From: Neofusicoccum parvum
Taxonomy: Eukaryota; Ascomycota; Dothideomycetes; Botryosphaeriales; Botryosphaeriaceae
Direction of reading: 5' to 3'
Assembly (NCBI GenBank): GCA_020912385.1
Contig: CP087208.1
Span: 868,001-932,000 of the forward strand
DNA length: 64,000 bases
Of the stretch, positions 32,501 to 42,634 are shown piece after piece; position 1 is the first letter of the stretch, and each line of letters starts with the position of its first letter. The translations under genes were made by a program, and so were the position numbers. Below the pieces are notes generated by a model. It was not told the origin of the DNA and made no database searches. It saw nothing but the letters and a program-made list of their open reading frames with translations.

Positions 32501-34435
32501 TGTCCATGGCGCTGGGCGAGGATGCGTCGAGGAAGCCAGCGCATGCGGGTCCGCCGTGCTGGACTCCTGCATGCCTGCCTGCCTGCGCGCCTCCAGGCCG
32601 CGCTGCTCGATCTCTCGGAAGTCTGGACGGCGTCTATATCCGAAGGGCGCGCTGGACGCGGCGCAGTTCGCAACGAGGGCGCGCGCTCAGGGACGGCCAG
32701 CGCGCAGCGGGCCAATCGGCGGGCGCTCGTCGAGCAGGCATATGCTGGCCCAGGCCGTCGTGCCGTTGCCTGCGGGACGGTGGAAGGAGTATGGGGAATC
32801 CATGCTCGTGTTTGATACAGATGGCGGTCGCAACGGGAAAAGAATGACAAAAGGTATTGCCCAATGGTACGGGACGGTTTTTCGGGCTGGCGCTGCTCCG
32901 GCGTGACGGCGACGTCGAGGCTCGCAGCTGGGGCGGCCGCGGGCAGCACGCACGAAGCGGAATGGGGAGCGGGCAATCGTCGGCTGCTGGCCGCAACGCA
33001 AGGAATAGAGACGGCACAGGGCCCATGGCCGGAGCATGGAGCATGGAGCAGCAGCATGGAGCGTGTGGGCGGGCAGCTGCAGGCGGCCGTTCAGCAGAGC
33101 ACGCAAATACCGTACCGTTCTGTTCTGAGAACCCGAGGCCGGATGATCGTGCATGGCGGGCGGCGTCGAGTCGACCCATGCTGCCTGTCGTCAAAGCTTC
33201 TGGCTGTGTCATGCAACACGCGCCTCGAGGGTCTGGTTCGACGCTTACACGCTCTCGCGATGGTAGAAGATCGCCTGGCCTCCATCGCACCGCGCTGCTC
33301 TTGACTAAGGTGGCTGCGACCTCACTCGCTCCTCCCCCTTTGCGCATTCGAGACTCCCGCCTCAATCTCGCCGCCCAGCCGTGAACCCTGAGATCGGTGG
33401 ACCCTCTGCTGCAGCCACTCCAGCGCCTGCCATTCATCCGCTAGCCGGCCGCCCTGCCTGCCCGCGCATGGGGCTCGCCGTTGTTTGCTCCTAGCACGCC
33501 CCAGGACGCTGTGTCGCAGTGCCACAAGTCAGTCGTTCTCGCGCCGCAACAGCCCCCCAGAGCCCGCGCCAGTACTCCAGGCCGAACGCAGCGCCCGCAC
33601 ACGCCCGGGCCCGCAAGCGCTCGAATCCGGGTTGCAACAGCGCAATTGCGACGATTCACGCATCGAGAATTTCTGGAAGCAGTCCGAAATTCAGGATCGG
33701 CTGCGCAAGTAGCCCGCATCGGATAGGCCGGTTAGTTTCAGTACGAAGTCTAAACGCCGTCTCTAGACAACTGCGCAGCTGACTTGCTGGGCCACGGACG
33801 GCTTGTACCCTGGCCCTGCGCTTCGCTCGCTCGGCCTCACGCTCCCCCAGCCGGCGTCCAGCCTGCGACTCTGCGACACTGCTGCTTACTCGCCACAATT
33901 GTCCCAGCACCGCGCCCGCCTTGCGCAATTCTCCCAGACTCTCCCTCAATTGCCTGTCGCCGACAGTGCTCGTCGACCGTCGACCCGCGAGCTCGTCTCT
34001 CCACCGGCGTTGAAGGGCCCACGAGCCAATCTTAACTCCGCCTCCCGAGTCACGCTGCAGCGAGCTGTGCATAGCTCACCGTCCAAAGGCCCGAACGACG
34101 AATAGGTACACCTCACGCCCGCGATGCATTGACGCGACTGCTGACCGTTGTGCCATGCCAGTCCACGGCCTGCTGCCCCAGCGTTGCCCGCTGCGCCCTG
34201 CCCCGCGCCCTGCTGGTCCCGCGCGTCCCGCGAGCACAGCTCCCGCCCAGCGAGCTACTTGTACCCGCTGCGCACGCCTCGCTGTACCCGGAGCTCCGCG
34301 CTGCCTGCCATTGCCCGCAGACGCCCCCGACCTGGCTGCGACACGTCTCGACGCGAGCCGCTGAACACTTCTGGTGGACGCGTCTGCACCGACCGAGACC
34401 GACGTGGCGGTGTGTAGAGCGACGCACCTCACGGC
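26516..34435. other. 7.9 kb gene-free region upstream of the C2H2 factor gene
   Basis: No gene was recognised. About 26700-28560 is AT-richer, with few open frames and many short stop-interrupted segments; it could be decayed repeat DNA. About 28600-29500 is intermediate. From about 29700 to 34435 the DNA is GC-rich with overlapping open frames on both strands, closely resembling the block upstream of nsdD and srbA. The last few hundred bases are C-rich and probably the 5' leader of the gene that starts at 34436. Confidence 0.5.
26898..26949. repeat. Small inverted repeat
   Basis: CGTCTGGATG is followed about 30-40 bases later by CATCCAGACG, a perfect 10-bp inverted repeat able to form a hairpin in the AT-richer block. 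It is too short to identify as part of a known element. Confidence 0.5.
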
Positions 34436-37400
34436 ATGCCAGAGATACTCGAGCCTGCTCCCGATTCGACCATGGCTGCCCCTGCAACTGTTGACGCTGC
34501 GAACAGCGCCGGCGACGCCTCTGCAGACGTCAAAGGCAAGCTCTCCCCACTCGATACACCAGACGTTTGACCGCGTCCTAGTCCCTTGCTAACCTCTCCC
34601 CACCCGACAGCGTCCCCGCCCAATGCCAAAGCCGACTCCTCGCAACCTGCGCCTAATGCGACCTTTCCGCCGCCCAAAACCGACAAGCCCAGGCCGCATG
34701 TGTGCGGCACCTGTGGTCGCTCGTTTGCGAGGCTTGAGCACCTGAAGCGGCACGAGCGCTCCCACACAAAAGAGAAGCCTTTCGAGTGCCCGCAATGCAC
34801 CAGGTGTTTTGCTAGGCGCGACCTCTTATTACGGCACCAGCAGAAGCTGCACCAGGCCGGAGCTGCGTCCTCCAGGCCCCGGAATGGTCGTCGCGAGAGC
34901 ACAACAGGAATTCCGCCCAACGCTGCGACGAACAGAGTACGCAAGAACTCGATCGCAAGCACCGCGAACGGTGCTGTCGGCGCTGGAGCACCTACGGCAC
35001 GCCCAAGGGCAAACACAATAAGTCACATCGACGCTGGCGCTCTAAATAATCTCCTGGCCGCTCATAACACCACCTCGGCAAGGAGTCCCGGCATTCCCAT
35101 GGGCCATGGTCATGGCCACGGTCATGGCCACAGCCACCACCCGAGCCTCTCGGGCTTTCCCGGCCCGCACAACTTTGACTTTCGTGGAATGCAAGGCACG
35201 ATGGAGCACAGCAACCACCACGGTCTGCCAAAGATTGACACACACCTGGGCATGGGCCTGGGTGGCGGCCTGCGGACGGCCCCCATTCCAGGGTTTGATC
35301 ACATGATGGACCTGGACAAGCTATTCGCGTCTGGATCTACCATCAACCCCGCCCAATTACACTTCAGTGGCTCTCTGGGAACTCCCGCCTCTCCTTTCGG
35401 AGCATTCCCTCATTTCTCGGCCGGCAACGGTATCGAGGAAGATGAGTTTGACTGGATGGCTGGGCTCGACAGCTCCCTTAACTTGAATGGGGGCTCCAAT
35501 GAGAACGCCGTGGATGAATCGTCTCCCTCTGCCATCAGCACTGCGAGCCAGAGTGGATTCAGCGAGGTCATGCTGGACGGGTCAAACCAGCCTTCGCAAC
35601 AAACAAGCTCCATGTGGCAGGGCTCGTTGAACGCAACTTCCATGATCGACACCAGCTCGATATCCATGGAGGCAATGAATGCCGTCTTTCCAGAGCTCAT
35701 GGATCCCCTGAGCACCGTCTCTCCAAAACAGCTGCAGGACCAGAACAACGGACAAGACATGTATTTTTCTTCGCCCCCGCCGTTGAACTCGATGAGTCCG
35801 ACTGCTGGCATTCCTGGAATGCCTAACCAGTACTTCCACCCGCCAGCGACTTTCAACTCTGATAGCACAAGTATAGCTTCCTCTTCAGTCAACGGCAGCG
35901 CTCGCCAGAGCTCGGTGACGTCCGTCTCAACAGATTCAATCACTGATGCCACTCGACAGTCTCTCCTCATGAGCTTGTCGCAGGCGATGAATTATAGTTC
36001 CAACCAACGGAAGTATTCGCAGCCGGCTATCAGCTCGCCTCTATCGCCCGGTCTCCCCGCCATGTCATCCGCGCAGCTTCCTTCGCTGCCAAGCACCAGC
36101 GATCTCCAGCGATTTGTCAACGCCTACATTCAATATTTCCAGCCGCACATGCCTTTCTTGCACATCCCGACGCTCTCTTTCGACTCTCCTCTTTATTCGA
36201 CCAACCCGCGTGCCGCGACCTTTGGTCACGGGGGCACTGTAGGTGGTGGCGAATGCTTGATCCTGGCTATGGCTGCCATCGGAGCCCTTTACGAGTTCGA
36301 ACAAGCTGCTGCGAAAGAGTTGTTCGAGGCCGCCAAAAAGATGATCCTGTTCTACCTTGAGGAACGGCGGAGAGCAGATTTGGCAGCTGCCGTTAACGGC
36401 CTCAATCCAATGCACGACGCCGCCAGCCACACCACGCCTCTCTGGCTAGTCCAGTCAATGCTGCTCAACCTCATTTACGGTCACCAGTGTGGTGACAAGC
36501 AGGCCAACGACGTCGCATATACCCACTGTGCTGCCTTGGTCAGTCTCGCGAAGGCTGCGAACCTCGATCAACCTTTGGATGAGCCTGTCAACGGGCACCC
36601 GCGTAACCACGGCGACGGCGACATTGATATGGGAGACGACGGGCAAGCTTCCCACTGGGCGAATGTTGACGAGCACAGCCAATGGATCCGGTGGAAGACA
36701 CAGGAGGAACGCAAGCGGACCCTGTATGCCGTTTTTGTGCTTTCAAGTCTCACGGTCATCGGGTACAACCATGCTCCTAGAATTTTGAATTCTGAGTTGC
36801 ACCTCGACCTCCCGTGTGAGGAAGACCTGTGGGCCGCCGACAGTGCACAAGCATGGATGTCGTTGGGTGGACCGCAAATCGCGTCTCAGAAGGGTATCGC
36901 CTTTGCTGATGCACTTACTCACCTTCTCACGGCTAGTGAGCGGAACCGCAACGGTGCTCAAGGGGGCTCGATTTACCGCGATGAGTTTTCTGAAAGTGTT
37001 TTGAAGCCAAGTACATTCGGCTGCTATGTCTTGATCAACGCCCTGCACGTCTACATCTGGGAGACGAGGCAGAGACACAACGGCCGCCAGTGGACCACTG
37101 CCGAGACGGAACAGATGCACAATCAGATTGAACCTGCGTTAAAGGCGTGGCAAGCTTCTTGGAGGGCTAACCCCCACCACAGCCTCGAACGGCCCAATCC
37201 ATATGGTCCACTTCCAGCTGACAGCATACCACTCCTGGATCTGGCTTACGTGCGCCTATTCGTCAGTCTTGCTCGATCGAAGGAAGGGTTCTGGGCGCGC
37301 GACTTCGACGCCATGGCCGAAGAGCTGGCAAGAGGGGACGAGATCATCCAACATGCCGAGACAGACTCCGATGCATCATCCGAGTCGAACCGGAGTGCTG

Positions 37401-38063
37401 CGCCAAGCAGCTCCCCTGGGGGCATCAATGGCGGTCCTCCGGATTTCTCCGACTCAATGAATGGCGGGTTTTCGTCAGCTAAGTCCTCCAAGCGCGAGCG
37501 CCACCTCCGCAAGGCGGCTTTCTATGCTGCCGATTCGCTTTCTATGTCGGACAAACTCGGCGTCACTTTTGCCGACTTTACTTCGAGAGAACTGCCTATT
37601 CAATCTGCAATGTGCACATTTGATTGTGCGCAAGTGCTGTCCGAGTGGGTGGCAACCGTGCAGGAGCGTGTAGGCCGCTATATGGGAATCCTTGGTAAGA
37701 CCGAAATCGATTACTCCCAGGTGCCTGCAATCATGCTCTTGGAGGATGAAGACATCAAGCTCTTGCAGAAGATTGCTGAAATCTTGAGCAATGCGGAGAT
37801 GAAGATTTCTTTCGATGCTGGGAACATGGGCTCACCGGCGGGAATGGGTCTCCCGGCACTTAATAATTACGGATATGGAAGTAAGCTCTTATTGGTCACA
37901 GCATACATGATGGAGCATGCTGCTGTCTGGCCTGGTAAGTTGATCGAAACAACCCTCTTTTGACATCTGCTGATAGATTATAGTTACGCATGTCATGGCT
38001 CGCGCGCTCGAAGCGCACGCCAATCACGTGCACGCCAGAGCTGAGAGCTCCATCACCTCTTGA
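34436..38063 (+). CDS. C2H2 zinc-finger transcription factor with fungal-specific TF domain (Adr1-like fingers)
   Basis: This is a large nuclear DNA-binding regulator of about 1167 residues. Exons are 34436-34535, 34611-37934 and 37984-38063. Intron 1 (34536-34610) starts with GC (AAAG/gcaagc), a GC-AG intron with a CTAAC branch site at 34589. Intron 2 is 49 bp. Two adjacent fingers occupy residues 63-114: C65, C68, H81, H85 and C93, C96, H109, H114 ([16 protein letters not shown] and [14 protein letters not shown]), in the Adr1/Rsf2/AmdX pattern. A His-Gly repeat follows near residues 197-206, then Ser/Asn-rich sequence, and from about residue 530 the fungal-specific transcription factor domain ([19 protein letters not shown]). 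The C-terminus joins AVWP to [13 protein letters not shown] across intron 2. Fungal relatives act in carbon or nitrogen source control; the target here cannot be named. Confidence 0.9.
34536..34610 (+). other. GC-AG intron in the C2H2 factor gene
   Basis: The exon ends GTCAAAG and the intron begins GCAAGC. CTAAC at 34589-34593 fits a branch site and the acceptor is CGACAG. Splicing gives the correct phase (DVK-ASPPNAK) and connects the only nearby in-frame ATG, at 34436. No GT donor nearby gives an open junction. Confidence 0.7.
35102..35145 (+). repeat. 12-bp tandem repeat encoding Gly-His repeats
   Basis: Imperfect units built on GGTCATGGCCAC encode alternating Gly and His inside the C2H2 factor. 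Such short coding repeats tend to vary in copy number. Confidence 0.7.
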
Positions 38064-40973
38064 TGATCTACACCGTCATTTCCAATCGCCCATCGACTCT
38101 ATTCTCTGGGCGAAGCTGTCGCTGCTCAAAAGTCCCCCCCATGGTTTCAACTTTCACGATTCATGCATCGACGAACAACGGAATTGGCCTTCGGCAGCTG
38201 CATATGCGTGTATATGTACTAAGCACTGCGGCTCCCAGGCGCATCAAGGAAAGGCGCAACTTCATCATCGAACGACCTTGCACTTCGGATACCCCTATAC
38301 GCCTTGTACATCTATGGTTCCGCGAGAAAGGGTCTTTCGTCCACGTAAATACACCTCCACACTCATGACTGGATCACGATGAATGCTATGCGCCGCAAGA
38401 AAAAAAGGGATACGTCTATATTAATTTTGTCGGTTTGGGAAAACATCACCTCGCCATTTGCTGTCGTATATTTTTTTTGAAGGGGGCCTGGCTCATCCGC
38501 GAGGGCCATTATCATCGCTTTTCCCCCTTTCAGTAACTGTCAACATCTTGGGCAGCTTCAATTCCTATAAGCGGACTATTCAATTGCGACCAATTATTCA
38601 GGCGGCCTCACGACACTGTCCCTACCGGCTCTATCCCTTTCTCCGACACGCGAATGAAATCTACGGTAGCGACACCACAAATTACTGGAACGAATGAAAG
38701 GAGGAAATCAAGGAAGTTGATCGGATGATAATTTGATCATCCAGAGAGCGAGCATGCTCCTAACCAAGTTACTTGTTCATGTGTTCTTGGAGTCATTTTC
38801 TTTTGCAACCGAGTACCCCGCATCCACAATCCCTCGTTGCTACGATCAATCGTTGCACGAAAACTTGATGGGCTGGTTTCTTTCGTGAGCTTTCTTGATA
38901 TTTCTGCCCCGATTGTAAGGGCTAATCTCTTTGGGCTCATTCCATCTTCTCGAGCTGGATATATTTTCTCGCCAGCCTTTTCCTCCGCTACTGTTCACTT
39001 TTACTCTTTTAGGCGTGCGTTGATTGGATTCCTTGTTGGTTCTATCAGGCGATATGGTTTGTCTCTTACGGGGTAGGACGGTTAGGTAATGCGTTTTACA
39101 CTTTGCGAGTCTGTGCGAGTTTTGTCCCTACGTTTTGACGGCTTGTTGCAGATGGGGGTGTTCACAACTTGTCGCTCCACTGGGTGGAGCTGTGCCTACG
39201 TTTACTCTTTTTCTCCGCCTTTGAAGTTGTCTTCTTTTAACAGAGGGTCGAGGGAAAAAGTAGGGCGTGTAAGGCAGGTGGAAAGTTGGTTGGATCTATC
39301 AGTTTGGGAAAGTGATTGTGGGCTGCGTTAGGTGGATGTAGTGTGCAGGTAGTTCAGGTACAGGCCGAGGTGTACCTACATAGGTGATTCACAGACAATT
39401 CGTCTTGAATGCTAAAAGCTTTTTGTCTTCACAAACACCGGGTTCCCTTTCACCTAGTGCCTAGTGCTTTGGCTGTGATCAGCGCAAGCAGCAGTGACTC
39501 CTTGGTGAGCCGGTAGTGAGCCGGCGCTGGTGTGACCATCTTCCGAATGGGTACGTCATTCATCACGGGGACTATTATGATGCCAACGAATGACTATTGG
39601 CCAAACCGTGATTGTCCGAGAGCGAGCCGTCCGCTAGTATGCTCTCACCGGTCAAAAACGGGATATTACTCAGTATACAATCCTAATTTTAGTTGGTCGC
39701 AAGCCTCAGCTAAAGCCCAACATAATCACGGGAACTTTTTTTCTTCTCGGCGGAGATTTGAGTTCGGTGAGGCGAGCGAGCGCGCGAGAGGGAGGGGGGG
39801 AAAAGGAACGGACACATAATTGACGGCCGTCCACGTCGTAGTCTGCTGACCACCGCCGCTGGGGGAAAGTACCAACAAGAAGCCTCTTTCCCCAATGAGG
39901 CAAGGAAAGGGGAAAATCGCGGAGAGCAGCAGGGGACAGCGTGTAGCAGTCAACGAGAAATGGAAGATGGCCCGAACCCGCACATGCTTTGCTTTTTCCC
40001 CTGGCTTTTCTTTATTCCCGTCGTCACGTTGTGTTCTCGACTTTGGCTTTTTTCTGCCCTCTAGACGCAAAGGATGGGTTGACAAACGCCACTTCGGAAG
40101 GGGGGGTCGGGAAGCGGAAGGAGAGGCCGCTTAAGCGGCGGCTATGCGTGGCGCGGGAAACGTCGGCTAAACGAGCAGCAATTGCGAGTAGTGCTAAGAA
40201 GGGCATAGTCTTAGTTGCAACGCGCGCCGCAGAAAATGCTCGATTCCTAGTGAAGGATAAATTGCTGACAGCCCGAGCTGTCGAACGTTGTAGCCGTCTT
40301 GAGTCTAGAGGAACTGTTCCTACGTAGTGAGCTTCCTCTGCGGCCTGGACCAAATGCAAGCCGTGCAGGAAGGAAGGAAGAGCGGAAAAGTGGATGCTTC
40401 GCAACCCATGCGAACATGCGCGGAATTTCCCCCCTCCATGGTCTCGAGGATGATGCGCCTGCTTTAATCCCCGTTTCCGATTCCCGATTGCCGTGAACCA
40501 TCCCGTGCCGCCTGTGCTGTGCCGCCTAATGACACCCCATTCTTGTCCCTGAACGCCCTGGGCTATGCAAAGCAAAATGGATGGATGGAAATGAGTAAGA
40601 AAATATGGGGAAAACAATGGCATGCCTGCCAAGTTTCTTCGCCTCCGCACGGAGGCGCTTCTGGTTCTGTCGTTGTTGGGGAACATGAATCCGGGGGTGG
40701 ATCCCCACGACCCAACTCGGGATGTGGATACCTTATGCATTCACAGTGACTCTTGTCACTTTTTGCGCCTCTTACACCCAACTTCCCCACATCCAGCTCA
40801 GCACAGCCTGCCGAACGCCCCATATGCCTAGCCTTCTCGGCCGAGTGCGCATCCAGCCGAAACGACAGATTCACATGACGTGTGGGGGGGCCAAGGATCT
40901 CGTCCATATGCCTGGCTGGTTGTGGCCTAGAAGCTGACGGGCTGATGCGCTGCTGGGGCTGGCTGAGCCGCGC
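38064..40973. other. Convergent intergenic region, 2.9 kb
   Basis: This lies between the 3' ends of the C2H2 gene (+) and the RING gene (-). It includes an A-rich run near 38397-38408 and T-rich tracts at 38470-38480. No open frame looks like a gene. Longer than needed for two 3' UTRs, the rest is unexplained. Confidence 0.5.
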
Positions 40974-42274
40974 TCATGCGGTTGCGGCGGCCGCGTTGGC
41001 GGCTTTCTGCCGCCGCGGCTGCGTGGCCAGGCCCTTCTTCATCAGCAGCAGCGGGATGATGTCGCCGGTCTTGTTGCGCGACAAGGCTTTGCGGCACACG
41101 GGGCACTGCGAGCGCTTGGGCTCGCCGGGCCCGGCACGGGCTTCGCCGGCGATGAGAGCCTCCATCAAGCAAGCGTGGCAGAAGACGTGGCCTAATGTGG
41201 AAAAGTTGTCAGTATCACAGTTGGTGGTGGTGATGTGACAAAGCACGTCTCTCTTGCGACGTCGGAGCTTTGGCTGACCGGGAACATGGAGAAAACAGGA
41301 AGAGACGTACCGCATGCGGTCGCCGTGAGGTCCTTCGGCGTGTCCATGCAGATGACGCAAGTCAGGCTCGTCAGGCGCGGTGGCGCGTCGGCACCTGTCT
41401 GCGATTCCTGCTGGGCCTTGACCTGCTCGGCGCGCTGCTTCTGCAGTGCGGTGGCCAGCGGTGTGTCATCGTCTATCAAGTCTATCTGCTCGATTTCTTC
41501 TACCTCGTCCACTGCGGCGTTGCCTGCGCTGCTGGTGCTGGCGTCAAGATGTTGTCCGCTGCCCCGCCTGCCGTTGGTGCTATTGCTCCTGCCATCGTCC
41601 CGCTTGGCTCGCTTCGTGGAGGGACCAGCACTCAGCGGCGAGCCCGTGTTTTCGCGTTTAGGACGCCTCGAGGGTGGCATGGCAGAAGATGAGTCGGAGC
41701 TGGTGGGTGTTGACAGGTTGGCGAGGAAGAGGTAGTCTTCTTCGGCGGGCGGTTGCTCGTGGTGCAGGGTCCGGAGGGTTGAGCGTTCCTGGCTAATAGG
41801 CGGGGACCGCTCGCGGGCGACGTCAACGTAGCCGTGGTGGCGGCTCGGCTGTGGTGAGGGCATCTGCGACTGGTGTTGAAGATGCTGGCCGGGGCGCGAG
41901 GGCGGCGGTTGCTGCGGGCGAGCGAGGGCGTATGGCGGATGGGGATCGCGACTGCTCGAAGCGGTGGCGGTTCGCCGGGTACCGGGGGCGTCGTCTCCCT
42001 CGTTCAGGATGTCGGCGAGGAAATTAGAGCGACTGTTCTGCAGGCCAGTGGACGCAGGCTGCTCGGCGCTGTCGATGGCGGAGTCGAGGTCATGCTGCAT
42101 GTGCATCGGCGGCAGCGTCAGGTGGTGGCCGTCGCGCTGGTGTTGGGGGGCGGTGCTGGGCGCGAACGGGTCGCCGGGGACGCCGTCCCAGGACCATGAC
42201 TGCGGCCAGAGGGGAGGGGGAGAGGGCTGCTGGTGGGATGCGGAGTGGTGAGGCGCGAACGGGCTGCCAGACAT
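40974..42274 (-). CDS. RING-finger E3 ubiquitin ligase, Slx8-like (possible SUMO-targeted)
   Basis: A 393-residue protein with a long disordered N-terminus and a C-terminal RING. Exons are 41311-42274 and 40974-41191, with a 119-bp intron (GTACGT to TTAG) that falls inside the RING. The C3HC4 ligands are C306, C309, C321, H323, C326, C329, C351 and C354 (TCVICMDTPKDLTATAC, GHVFCHACL, QCPVCRK). Just before the RING lies VEEIEQIDLIDDD, a hydrophobic core followed by acidic residues as in SUMO-interacting motifs. The C-terminal location of the RING and this motif resemble Slx8/RNF4 SUMO-targeted ligases that act in the nucleus on genome stability. The family assignment to RING E3 is firm, but Slx8 orthology is an inference. 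It is divergent from the mitochondrial DNA polymerase. Confidence 0.85.
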
Positions 42275-42634
42275 GGCGGCGAGCGAAGGCTATGGAATGC
42301 GCAGGAGAGCGGAGGCAGGACAATGGGCGTGGAACGCACAAGGGCAGCGGGCCGCACAGTCGCGCTCTCCTGGCAATTGCTGTGCCTGTCCTCTGGACTG
42401 GAGCAGAGCGCCGGTGGACATGAGGTGGAGGGCCGCCCAGCGCAGGGCGCCCTCTCTGGCACAGCTCGCAGCCGCGCCCGGCCAGGAGCGGCGACAGTCT
42501 GATTCCACACATGACGCGCACCATTCAGCGGCAGGCGACAGCTCCACCACCCGCATTCCGCGACGTGCCCTGACCTACTTTTTTTCACTCCACCGCACCC
42601 CCGAGTCCGTCGCCGGACACGCAATGCCCGCTCT
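42275..42634. promoter_or_regulatory. 360-bp bidirectional promoter, RING ligase / DNA polymerase gamma
   Basis: The two start codons point away from each other across 360 GC-rich bases, so they must share promoter space. No TATA box was seen. Confidence 0.6.
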
